Source: Lingula anatina
Taxonomy: Eukaryota; Brachiopoda; Lingulata; Lingulida; Lingulidae
DNA length: 26,849 nucleotides
Direction of reading: 5' to 3'
Assembly (NCBI RefSeq): GCF_001039355.2
Contig: NW_019773781.1
Coordinates: 38,925-65,773, forward strand
Below the pieces are notes generated by a model that saw only the letters and a program-made list of their open reading frames with translations, made no database searches and had not been told where the DNA came from. The position numbers and the translations under genes are program-made. Within the stretch, counting starts at the first letter, position 1, and the number at the start of each line of letters is the position of its first letter. Positions 18,901 to 26,849 of this stretch are shown here, in pieces.

Positions 18901-19024
18901 CATTATTTACATTTTTTTCTTTTTTTTTCTTAAGTTATTTTAATTATTACAATAAGCAATGTGGTGTATTTATTTAACAGAATTAGTTTTAACAGAAATA
19001 TGCAACTTAAGTTATTTATAAAAT
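18901..19024. other. Short AT-rich spacer
   Basis: Nothing recognised between the Tc1 relic and the antisense LINE fragment. Confidence 0.4.
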
Positions 19025-19334
19025 ATGAAAGAAATATGCATAATCCCACTAACAAATGAAATAATGATCATAATAGAAGAATCTTTTAGGTGTTGCTTAA
19101 CTTATGAGCATCAGTGTATTTACCAGGTCCAGGGCTTCATCATAGTGTTGGTCAGGGAAAGTATATTCGAAGCACGACCTGGGACAGTCTCTACGAGTTT
19201 GCATTGCTCTGTAGTTAGTCCTGCATGCCACACAGGGCAGGCATACCGTGTATTCTAGAATTGAGCGCACAATACTTTGGTAAACTTGAATTAGCAGGGC
19301 TGAGCTTGGCTCGATTCAGTTGACGAAGACTTGC

Positions 19335-19380
<46 letters not shown>

Positions 19381-19960
19381 TACCCCATTTTACCGGTATG
19401 TCATTGCTAATATGAATGCCCAGAAGTTTAAAATCTCTAACCTCATAAATTGGCGTGTCATTTACAACTATTGGTGGGAGGTCTGGCCTAGAACGGATAA
19501 AATTTAGGGTCATGCATTTTTTTTTCTTTTTTTTTTTTTTTGCATTCGGTTTCATTTTGTTATTTTGTTATTGTTCATATTGATATTTTGTGTCCACAGC
19601 ATCATTTGTTACTTGCAAGTGTCACGGACTATTATTATTAGAAATGCCATACACTGTTGTATCGTCAACATATTTGTAGGAAGGGTACCCTAGGGTACGC
19701 CACCGTGTGGTTAGAGCCATTCAAAGAGTGAGCTTTTATATATTTTACTCTCTGGGAGCGGTTAGATAGGAAGGACTGCACCCACCTGACAAGTAGTTCA
19801 GGTACACCCATGTCATAAAGATTTCTTAATACTATGTTATGATCAATGAGATCAAATGCCTTTGAAAAGTCTAGGAAAAGAATTCTGGCATACTTCTCGT
19901 GATTTTGAGAGGGCTCAAGACCTTGCATCCAATTGTGAATGAGTTCAGTTACTGGGTATA
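19025..19960 (-). pseudogene. LINE reverse transcriptase fragment, antisense (CR1-like)
   Basis: Reading the minus strand from about 19955: ELIHNWMQGLEPSQNHEKYA, then RT motif A in FLDFSKAFDLIDHNI and WVQSFLSNRSQRVKY. Motif B is GGVP-stop-GTL (19690-19705), with CAG changed to TAG. The sequence then jumps directly to YKYVDDTTV (motif C, 19661-19678), so the stretch normally between B and C is deleted. FKLLGIHISND (about 19410-19440) is followed by the (CA)n tract, RQLNRAKLSPAN, SIVRSILEY and CPVWHAGLTTEQCK. The motifs and order are of a CR1-like LINE, a different lineage from the one at 3449 (YVDD, not FADD). It is 5'-truncated and heavily damaged. Confidence 0.8.
19342..19379. repeat. (TG)n microsatellite inside the LINE fragment
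   Basis: Nineteen TG units interrupt the LINE coding sequence between GIHISND and LRQLNRAKL on the minus strand. Confidence 0.93.
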
Positions 19961-20357
19961 TATATATCGATGATTTCCTCCAAGAGCAAAAGTAATCCTT
20001 GGTTCAATTGCATAGATGATTACTGAAAAACCAACTTCTATTTTAATTAATGACAGGAAACAAATATTATTGGTATGGTTTAACATACAAAAATTGGCTG
20101 AAAATAATTAAAATGTTTTCACTTTATAAAGCATATAAGAAATTTCCTATGGCAAAAAATAAATAAATAAATAAAATAAGAAAAATAAATAAATAAAGAT
20201 TGCTTCTTTTTTTCATTATGTGACGTGTTCAAAGCATGATCTCAACTTCAATTAGACTTATGTACATGTAGAAGTTATATATTTCGATAACTTGTCAACT
20301 TTTTAGTCATTTGGCAGAAGCACAAGTTCAACTTATACAGCCTTTCACTTAACCATC
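19961..20357. other. 3' flank of the ankyrin/Death gene
   Basis: AT-rich, with (TAAA)n at 20155-20197. On the minus strand the only polyadenylation-like hexamer noticed is ATTAAA at 20042-20047, about 310 bp after the stop codon; its use is uncertain. Confidence 0.35.
20155..20197. repeat. (TAAA)n simple repeat
   Basis: Two runs of TAAA/AATA units separated by a short interruption. Confidence 0.85.
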
Positions 20358-20647
20358 TTAGCGAACGTAGCCGCGGAAGATACCCTTCCCAGCGAAGCGA
20401 TACTTGACCACGGTTTTGACACTGTCATTATTATTCCCTTTGGCATTGGCGTTGAACAATGGAACATACAAAGATTCCAAGTCACCCGAGACATGGCATC
20501 TCAGGTTCATCTCCGTCATGTTGGACAGCATAACGACATCTGTGCTTGACTTAGTGCGTTGGAGGGAGGACGAAAACTTTAGGAACTCGTCCTCTGGCTT
20601 GCTCCATATTTCATTCAAGAAAGAGGCATATTCATTCATCACTTTGT
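20358..20647 (-). CDS. ANK-DD exon 8: C-terminal tail and stop
   Basis: The acceptor TTAATTACAG|ACAAAG supplies two bases that complete an Asp codon with the preceding exon; 95 more codons follow to TAA at 20358-20360. The tail (KVMNEYASFLNEIWSKPEDE at its start, GKGIFRGYVR at its end) has no domain I recognise. The 5' portion looks helical and acidic, the 3' end basic. Confidence 0.78.
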
Positions 20648-23600
20648 CTGTAATTAAAACAAAACGAGTTTGGGCCAGGTATGCGTCTCAATCCAGAATC
20701 TTTCCTTAAATGTACTGAATAATAATAATAATAAACAAGAACAATCCATAAGTATAATCAGCCCAAAAGACTGGGTCATTTCCCTCAATATAGTAAACAA
20801 TTAAAAGTATCTAGTGCATCAACAACAGGGCAGAACTATAAAATATGACTAACCCAGACATGCGTTCAACTGTTGGTCCTTCAGAGCCTTGAACAGGTTA
20901 TGAACTGTCGCCCCTGCTTTTGTTTTCATCCACTCCCACAGAATCTGGAAAGCTTCCTCCTGTGCATCATTTGGATTCTGACATCTTATGTTCTCTAGCT
21001 TGGATTTAGGTATTCCCAGCTGCATTCGCGCCAGGGAGCGGGTATCTCTCACAGATATCTCTTCACTCACTACAGTAATTACTTTTTGGAGAAGATGAGT
21101 CTGAAATTATCAACATTGACACAGCACTCCTAGAGGTTGAAGAGCTTGTTGATTACCAGAAAAAATTGATTGTGGCAAAAACCCGACTTATAAGAAATGG
21201 GAATAACATAATAACATTAAGGCTTCTTCCTGATTTTAAGTAAGTAATCATTACATCATTCGACCAAACTAACCTGATTCGATGGCATAGAAAACCTCTG
21301 CAGCATTATCTTTATGTGTTCATGGTTCCTTTTTACAGCCAAGGCATATGGTGTTAGTTTATCCTACATACCAAGAAAATTTACACTGTTTTGTCACAGT
21401 AACATATGTTTGTATTTTTTTTTCAAACACGTTGCGACGAAAGGATTTGACAAATTTACATTTTTACATATAAACAACAAGAAAATACAAGGGACAAGTG
21501 TTTCTGTAAACAAACAAACAAACAAACAGACAAAAAAAATGATGATGAAAGAGAAGATAATGTGCCTATTTGGTAAATTAGATATATATCATCGCTGTTA
21601 TGACTATTGGCTTACTTTTTCCTTTTATGCATAAACAATAATAATGTAATCAAATAAAAATAACTAATTTAATCAATTATTCTCAGCAATGTTTAACTGC
21701 ACCATCTCTCCAACCATTTATCCATCCAACAAAACCAAGGGTATGTTGTGCATATAACATTATGTGTCATATACCTTATCCGTGATATTAGGATCAGCTC
21801 CACGCTCCAGGAGAAGCTTCACGGTGTTTTCACGGCCTTCCTTTGCTGCCTCATGTAAAGGAGTTCTGCAATCCTGGTAACAATAAATGATCATCATAAT
21901 TATATCATATCATGTTGTATTTTTCTACAATTAATTCATATATTTTATGCGGTAAAATTAACACCGAGATGAAATAACATAAGTTTGTATTCATGACTGT
22001 GCATACATAACCAAACTAGAAAAAGCACTCCGAGAGCGCAGACCTCCGCCAAGACAGCGATTTTTGATTATTATTGATTATTGATTGATTAATCATCCGG
22101 ATCGCCACTAATCACTAATCGCCACTAATCACTTCTAAGTTTACCCGTTTCCAACCTACTCTGAAAATTTCATCAAAATCAGTCCATAACTTTTTGAGTT
22201 ATGGTGATGACAAACAAACAAACAGGGGTGAAAACATAACCTCCTTGGCGGAGGAATGAGAAATTCTACAGTTTCTGCATATAGAGATAATAATTTGTAC
22301 TTTGCAGTTTGCATGTGTTGTCCCGTCCCATGCTGTCTTTATGTACATTGCATTAAATCCATTATTATACCCAAATAAGAATAAAGTACAAACGTCAATA
22401 ATTTAAATAAAAATATTGAAGTGTACCAACTTTAAATATATCAAACCAACCAACTTACTAGTACTTACTTAAGGGCATTTTATCTGTATAACATTATGTA
22501 CAAACTTACTTACTTAAGGGCATTTTATCTATATAACATTATGTAGCACAAACCTTATCCGTGATATTAGGATCAGCTCTAAACTCCAGGAGAAGCTTCA
22601 CGATGTCTTCCTGACCTCTGTACGCTACCCAATGCAAAGGAGTAAGGCCGAACTGGTAACAACAAATGATCAGCATAATGATATCATATCATGATGTATT
22701 TCTTCAAAAAACACACTGGAAAACACACTGGATGGATTATCTCTAGCATCAAACTACAGGAATTGCAACGTCCTCATCAATATTAAGATTAATATGTATA
22801 CATGTATACATATCGCACGAACGGAAATGGGCGCTTAAGTCACACGCATGTGTCTTACCAAGTCCTCGACATTAACATCTGCCCCGCTGTCCACGAGTAG
22901 TTTCACCATACCTGCATTGCCTGTCCGAACTGCCACATGCAGAGGAGTCAATCCAACCTGGCGAAATAAAAACAAAACCATATTATACCTAGGTTTATTT
23001 TCTACATTATTGTCATATTATTTCACTTTTTTGATGTTCGTTGAGAAAAGAAGTATTATTCCGACTCCAGCTATTGTGGTAAGCGTGTGGTCTTCATCTG
23101 TAATTAACACTGTCTGACCAAAGGACCGTCCAGTAGTATTTTACAGTATTTTTGTATCGTCTATATTTCGATTTTGTATACTATTTTGGAGACCACTGAA
23201 ACTAATTGATGATACTAGTATTACCGTGTAAATATTTAATCTATAGTATATATTAGACGACCAATGACGGCACGTGCTTCTACGGGGTAGTCATGAAGTA
23301 ATGTATTATTATATGTCAATTTTATCTATATATTAATTTAAAATAAGTTAGTGCAATACAAATAAGAATAAGCCTTTAATGTGCCATTTGTTTGGGTGTA
23401 ATTTCCCACATATCATAGCTGCTAAGAATAGCGGAATTCATGTAGCCTACCAAGGTTCCGCACATGAAACTGAGGGTGGGACAACCTTTCTGACCAATGT
23501 TGTAGGGCATGTCGAAAAAAAAACTGTTAGAATATTCTGCGCCTCTAGCAAGGAGTTTGCAAGAGGTCCGCAAATGAGACATTAAATGTCAAATTGATCT

Positions 23601-23980
23601 TGCTGGGAATGAAAAACCACTATACAGAACAACTTATTTATCTACATTAAAACAAAAAATATTAGGGTGAAAAACAATGATAACACAGTCACCATTGCTT
23701 ACTTATATGAAAATACTTCAGAGAAATATAAAGAATAAATTAAATCAGTGAAACGAAAATGAGTGTCCGTGAAATAGAAAGTCCGCCCTCCATTTAGTTA
23801 TGATGTCTAGGGTTAAATTGATTGATATGATCGATAGGCACAATCTATAATGTAGTGAAATGGAAAAACAGTACGAACCGTACGCTCATCCTTGCAGTTT
23901 ACATCACATCTCCCAACGTACAGCAGTTGCTTTACCCCATCAGTATAACCACGCAACACAGCCAGATGGAGCAATGACAT
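20358..23980 (-). CDS. Ankyrin-repeat and Death-domain protein (seven coding exons)
   Basis: Joining 23980-23879, 22957-22859, 22652-22554, 21873-21775, 21363-21274, 21100-20854 and 20647-20358 gives one open frame of about 341 codons with GT/AG borders throughout and compatible phases (0,0,0,0,0,1). Residues 1-163 are ankyrin repeats (four near-consensus plus a final partial one), residues 164-246 a Death domain and 247-341 an unrecognised tail rich in Ser, Asn and Lys. Ankyrin repeats bind protein partners and Death domains pair with other Death domains in apoptosis and innate-immune signalling, so an intracellular adaptor is likely. No signal peptide, membrane segment, kinase or caspase domain is present. 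The start is the first in-frame ATG in exon 2 (CGCCATGTC); an upstream coding exon cannot be excluded. The first donor (ACG|GTTCGT) is weak. Confidence 0.85.
20854..21100 (-). CDS. ANK-DD exon 7: Death domain
   Basis: The acceptor AATTTCAG|ACTCA and donor CTGG|GTTAGT give 82 codons plus one base. The reading starts THLLQKVITVVSEEISVRDT and continues SLARMQLGIPKSKLENI, then a QNPNDAQEEAFQILWEW core and TVHNLFKALKDQQLNACL. The pattern LAR-x-LGIP, I-x-x-NP-D, W-x-W and L-x-x-AL is that of Death-fold helices 2-6. No alternative Death-fold subfamily (CARD, DED) fits as well. Confidence 0.85.
21274..21363 (-). CDS. ANK-DD exon 6: last, divergent ankyrin repeat (90 bp)
   Basis: The acceptor GTATGTAG|GATAA and donor AATCAG|GTTAGT bound 30 codons in phase 0: DKLTPYALAVKRNHEHIKIM then LQRFSMPSNQ. 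TPYALAV replaces TPLHLAA, and the GADVN turn is lost, as is usual for a C-terminal capping repeat. Confidence 0.78.
21745..21935 (-). repeat. Exon-duplication unit, copy around exon 5
   Basis: It matches 22530-22715 across exon and intron: ATATAACATTATGT before the donor side, CCTTATCCGTGATATTAGGA through the exon end, and ATGATCA-CATAAT-ATATCATATCATG after the acceptor side. Confidence 0.8.
21775..21873 (-). CDS. ANK-DD exon 5: ankyrin repeat 4 (99 bp, duplicated exon)
   Basis: The acceptor TTACCAG|GATTG and donor GATAAG|GTATAT bound 33 codons in phase 0: DCRTPLHEAAKEGRENTVKL through GADPNITDK. The Gly of the usual DG-x-TPLH is replaced by Cys. It is a near copy of exon 4 in its second half. 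Confidence 0.88.
22043..22254. mobile_element. Short interspersed element with CCTCCGCCAAG inverted ends
   Basis: CCTCCGCCAAG (22043-22053) and CTTGGCGGAGG (22244-22254) form perfect 11-bp inverted ends around about 190 bp holding ACAAACAAACAAACAGGGG and an AAAATTTCATCAAAATCAG stretch. I recognise this as a repeat common in animal genomes but cannot name its family. It lies in the intron between exons 4 and 5. Confidence 0.55.
22530..22715 (-). repeat. Exon-duplication unit, copy around exon 4
   Basis: Partner of 21745-21935. Next to it the segment TACTTAAGGGCATTTTATCT plus ATATAACATTATGT occurs twice in tandem (about 22465-22500 and 22510-22546), so this side has gone through a further small duplication. 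Confidence 0.78.
22554..22652 (-). CDS. ANK-DD exon 4: ankyrin repeat 3 (99 bp, duplicated exon)
   Basis: The acceptor TTACCAG|TTCGG and donor GATAAG|GTTTGT bound 33 codons in phase 0: FGLTPLHWVAYRGQEDIVKL through ADPNITDK. The 3' half and both flanking intron edges nearly match exon 5 (21775-21873). Confidence 0.88.
22859..22957 (-). CDS. ANK-DD exon 3: ankyrin repeat 2 (99 bp)
   Basis: The acceptor CGCCAG|GTTGG and donor GACTTG|GTAAGA bound exactly 33 codons in phase 0, beginning VGLTPLHVAVRTGNAGMVKL and ending GADVNVEDL. All consensus ankyrin positions (G-x-TPLH, a hydrophobic helix, GADVN) are present. Confidence 0.88.
22958..23878 (-). other. Intron 2 of the ankyrin/Death gene
   Basis: No further ankyrin exon was found on the minus strand. 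Overlapping frames on both strands at 23376-23585 lack any domain feature. Confidence 0.5.
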
Positions 23981-24008
23981 GGCGCGATGGAGTAGTAGAA
24001 AGACGACT
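23879..24008 (-). CDS. ANK-DD exon 2: start codon and ankyrin repeat 1
   Basis: The acceptor TTCTTACAG|AGTCG gives an exon start at 24008, and ATG at 23980-23978 begins MSLLHLAVLRGYTDGVKQLL, a capped ankyrin repeat. The next residues end DVNCKDERT at ACG|GTTCGT. The two residues RT lengthen the loop before the next repeat compared with the later exon joins, so either the donor is atypical or the loop is naturally longer. The 28 bases before the ATG are open (VVFLLLHRA), so an upstream start is possible if another exon supplies one. Confidence 0.7.
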
Positions 24009-24162
24009 CTGTAAGAAGATTTCATCAGAAAGGGATTGCTTTATGATATATTTGGCATTATTTTTTTTTATCTTGCGCATGAAACGTGAGTTTAACAGTT
24101 TTACACTAGAGCTTGTGTTCTGAATGAATTTTATGGGCTATGATCCTTTGCTATCTTTTATC

Positions 24163-24421
24163 CAGGAGCGGATCCAGGATTATTTGAAGGAGGGGTCCGC
24201 GGATGCGAAGCCAATCCTCCCCCCCCTCCTCCCCCCTTGGCGTTGGGTATCGGGAAAAAGCTATTTTACAGGGCGAACGGTGCAGTTTGGTAATGTATAG
24301 AATTATGATACAGCTAGTCAAAATTATAATTTCTGGAGGGGACCATTGGTGTGATTTTTTTAGATAAAAAGGGGGCGGTCAGGACCCCCCCCCCCCCCAA
24401 CACCCCCTTAATCCGCCGCTG
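24163..24421 (-). mobile_element. hAT-type MITE, copy 3 (best preserved)
   Basis: Ends are CAGGAGCGGATCCAGG and, reverse-complemented, CAGCGGCGGATTAAGG. The flanks are CTTTTATC (24155-24162) and CTTTCATC (24422-24429), an 8-bp target duplication with one mismatch. CAG-starting inverted ends and an 8-bp duplication indicate hAT. The interior matches copies 1 and 2 in reverse orientation. It lies in intron 1 of the ankyrin/Death gene. Confidence 0.75.
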
Positions 24422-24429
24422 CTTTCATC

Positions 24430-24959
24430 TACCTTACAAACACTATGTTTTATTTCAACAGTGATTGGTAGTCGGGATTAAATAATTTAAACTAACTTAC
24501 CAACTCTACTAACTGTACATAAGGTAATAAGACACAATCCAATCAAATGTTCTGCAGTATGTTTGCATTGTTTTACATTTGCAGATAAAATATTTAATCT
24601 TAATGTACCTTCATGTAGATTTTTTCTAGGGGAACAATTTACCTACATCACCAGAATCAATTTAATTTATGACATTTCGATAATGGAAAGTCGGGTGTTC
24701 CTGATGTATGTCATGAATCTACATGTAGGGGAATACCCCTTTTAAAAAGAGGCTGTGACGTTTCACAGTCAATAGAATATAAACAAAAAAATCCCCGTTT
24801 GCTTTTCATACATACATACATACATACATACATACATACATACATCGCATTTGAGTTTAAAAATATTACTGAAGCCAATGTGAAAAAAATCTTTTCATTT
24901 TTGGTAAATAAAATTAAGTAGTAATAACAGTTTATAGAAATTCTGAAAATTGACTCCTA
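24430..24959 (-). other. Intron 1 remainder
   Basis: Nothing recognised except a (CATA)n run at 24807-24845. Confidence 0.4.
24807..24845. repeat. (CATA)n microsatellite
   Basis: About nine and a half CATA units. Confidence 0.93.
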
Positions 24960-25597
24960 GCACTATATCTAGTGCGCCCGGCCCGTCTTAAATGTACGTC
25001 AAAATAATCTGATCATATGAAAGTGACTTATTAACATACCACACAGCTTGTTCTAATGAAAAAGATTAAAAAAAAAAACATTTTAGTAGAATCTGGTACA
25101 TGCATAAAACTTTAATAAGATCATTGAAAAGGGACACTTTCTAAAACTTTTCCTCATTTGTTTTTAAACACCATAAATACAATCAACTTACCAAATCATC
25201 TCTCTTGTCCAGAAATCTGAATCAATTGAAGTTGCTCCTTAAAACGGGATTGAACAGTGGAATAGTAGGGTTAGTCAACGAGTGTCTTCTTCAACTCTGT
25301 CTTATTCTCTGTAGCTGTTGCTTCACCTTTTAAAACCAACTGCTTTATCTGTAACCTAGTTTGTACATTGACTTATTATGGACTTTGATACATGTAGGCC
25401 TATCAGCTGTAAGGTTGATCAATATGATAAAGCCAGAATATATCAATCACTAACTTGATGCAAATTATGACATTTTGTATTACACTGATATTTCCCGCCG
25501 TCGGTAATTAATTCACTGTTTGCGTGGTCAGAAAATATGAGGAAAAAAAACTGCTAATTGAAATACCAGTGAAAACGTATTGCTGTCGATGGTCTGC
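24960..25597 (-). repeat. Duplicated block Y, right copy (5' exon region of the ANK-DD gene)
   Basis: Partner of 8242-8864. Conserved islands between the copies include AGTAGAA(C/T)CTGGTAC, the splice donor, CTCCTTAAAACGG, TTTTAAAACCA, ATACATGTA, CAGCTGTAAGGTTGATCA and GATATTTCCC. It stands directly upstream (minus strand) of the exon 2 acceptor at 24008. Confidence 0.72.
25192..25597 (-). other. Candidate 5' non-coding exon 1 of the ANK-DD gene
   Basis: A strong donor, GATTTG|GTAAGTTG, ends an exon at 25192, and the same donor is kept in the left copy at 8471. The transcription start is not visible, so the upper bound is only the limit of conservation. Splicing to 24008 leaves a tiny upstream ATG-ATT-TGA frame, so the exon would be untranslated and the first useful ATG is 23980. 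The inference rests on donor conservation and position. Confidence 0.45.
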
Positions 25598-25889
25598 AGG
25601 TCTTGAAGTGAATCAGAGATATGAATGCACTACGATATAAACCGATCTCAATCAACAACCGTACTTTCTACAGAATCCCTCTACCCACAAATGGTTAACT
25701 TAAAGTGATCACAACTGATTATTTTGGTCTTTGCATGGGATAGCTGCAAACTGGTTTAGGTGAGATGCAATGCAGCTTTTTAATCCATGATGGTGACAGT
25801 AACGTTTTTTCTCCTAAATTTAGTTACAAGGAAATCAAATGCAACATAAGGGGAATATCAGAGGGCTAAAATGTGTACCTATATTTGTC

Positions 25890-26325
25890 TTTATTTACTT
25901 CTGTCAAATTTGGTGTACAAGGTATTTCATTATCCACCACCAGAGCCACAGATTGATATTTCACTGTACTTATGCATCTGGTTAAATTGAAGTTACAGGT
26001 AAAAATCCACACATAAAATATAATATAATATGCGGTCCAGGTAGAGGTAATTTCTGATCGGGCGGGTGGCCCAAATGTGCTGAGGCAGTCTGTGTATATA
26101 TAGTTATGCGCACATTTTAATTTATCATGTTTACCTTCAGGTTCATCAAGTTTACCTTCAAGTTTATGTTTACCTTCAGGTTCTCTCCATGTCGTGGTTA
26201 TCTATGTACTTCTCAGTAGACGCAAAATATAGTAGATATCATGACACCCAAAGACTTCTCTAAATAAACACCTCAATTATAGCCAAATGTAATTATGTTC
26301 CGTAGGTTTAACCTTCACTCATAAG
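25890..26325. repeat. Duplicated blocks Z and W, right copy (uninterrupted)
   Basis: Partners are 10859-10973, 14553-14725 and 15325-15410. This copy lacks the 3.5-kb insertion and the MITE, so it shows the empty sites. GTTTACCTTCAGGTTC-like units are locally repeated at about 26128-26183. Confidence 0.7.
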
Positions 26326-26370
26326 TACAAAATCTTGTAAATTTAAGAAAGTTAGACTTTCAAACTTGTA

Positions 26371-26640
26371 CATCTTGTGTAGGTGACGTCATGCTCACCG
26401 CGGTAGTAGACCTAATAGCACAGACCATTATGATTTCAAAGGTGTTCTTCAGGCGCACTCCTAACGCAATGATTGCAATCCATTTGTTGGAAGATTGTGA
26501 CGTGTTAAACTGCACACCTAATTTTTTATTATGTCTCGAGTAGCAGAAGATAACGAAATGAAGTGATTTCTTATAAACATGGCTTATCAACAATACATGC
26601 AACCTAAGCCATGATAATAAATAGTGAGGTCTTACAGTGA
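26371..26640. repeat. Duplicated block X, right copy, with a palindromic CRE
   Basis: Partner of 7330-7610. The first 71 bp (26371-26441) are inverted relative to the left copy; the rest is direct. It contains TGACGTCA (26384-26391), the full CRE/ATF palindrome; the left copy keeps only ACGTCA. The 125-codon frame at 26360-26737 (minus) is not kept in the other copy and is unlikely to be coding. Confidence 0.6.
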
Positions 26641-26849
26641 TGATGATGATCATGTACCATGCAGTAGGTAAAATGAACGAGTATTCACCAAAATGCTGGA
26701 CAAGTACAGTAGGCTTAATTGTCAAAAGGAAATCCATGATGCATTATATTTATGACATACGGATGTGATTATTACTTTGTTTTGCTATACAGATCTTCAG
26801 ACTTGTAAGCATTGTGTTTTATTATAAGTATATCTTTTCCCTGATCAAA
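26641..26849. other. Right edge of the window, nothing recognised
   Basis: AT-rich; contains a short GATGAT run at about 26638-26650 only. Confidence 0.4.

Noticed and set aside
21085-21240. Plus-strand open frame (FGEDESEIINIDTALLEVEE at its start) ending at a GTAAGTAAT donor-like site
   Set aside because: It overlaps the Death-domain exon in antisense, has an in-frame stop right after a possible acceptor and matches no family I know; probably chance.
23376-23585. Mirror-image frames on both strands in intron 2
   Set aside because: Same-length frames on opposite strands without any domain, ankyrin pattern or splice sites.
26360-26737. 125-codon minus-strand frame
   Set aside because: It lies in duplicated block X; the related sequence at 7330-7610 does not keep it open and part of it is inverted there.

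Overview
The window is nuclear DNA from an animal. Genes carry spliceosomal introns with GT/AG borders, the sequence is AT-rich, and most of it is decayed transposons. Ankyrin plus Death-domain genes together with CR1/L2-like LINEs, an RLE-type LINE, and hAT, Tc1/mariner and piggyBac relics suggest an invertebrate such as an echinoderm, hemichordate, lancelet or lophotrochozoan. The species cannot be fixed from the sequence alone.

Layout. 1-775: foldback element with long imperfect inverted arms and a core of AGAACA/TGTTCT palindromes. 1681-2040: hAT transposase relic ending in its dimerisation motif. 2443-3110: locally repeated non-coding sequence. 3449-7036: almost full-length CR1/L2-like LINE on the + strand, with a complete APE endonuclease, a broken reverse transcriptase, a 3' hairpin and an (ATT)n tail. 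7330-10985: blocks X, Y and Z1 of a segmental duplication, plus a hAT-type MITE. 11032-14552: a 3.5-kb insertion with AGGCAG inverted repeats sitting in an (AATAT)n array; nested in it are a piggyBac-type MITE (TTAA target) and a second small MITE. 14553-15410: the rest of the duplicated blocks and another hAT-type MITE. 15497-17738: a dead RLE-type LINE lying in a (TAA)n array, its RT segment replaced by unrelated DNA. 18195-18900: Tc1/mariner transposase relic. 19025-19960: antisense LINE RT fragment with a (CA)n expansion inside it.

20358-25192 (minus strand) is the one host gene I can reconstruct. It has a candidate 5' non-coding exon and then seven coding exons encoding an ankyrin-repeat/Death-domain protein of about 341 residues. 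Three of the ankyrin exons are exactly 99 bp, phase 0, one repeat each; two of these are recent tandem copies. The 5' exon and upstream DNA (24960-26640) are a diverged duplicate of blocks at 7330-15410, including a conserved splice donor. This implies a tandem family of such genes in which the left-hand copy has lost its body within this window.

The least ordinary observations are the duplicated promoter/first-exon blocks with a microinversion, the exon duplication, the LINE lying in a TAA array like Bombyx Dong, the palindrome-bearing piggyBac MITE, and the foldback element at the left edge.
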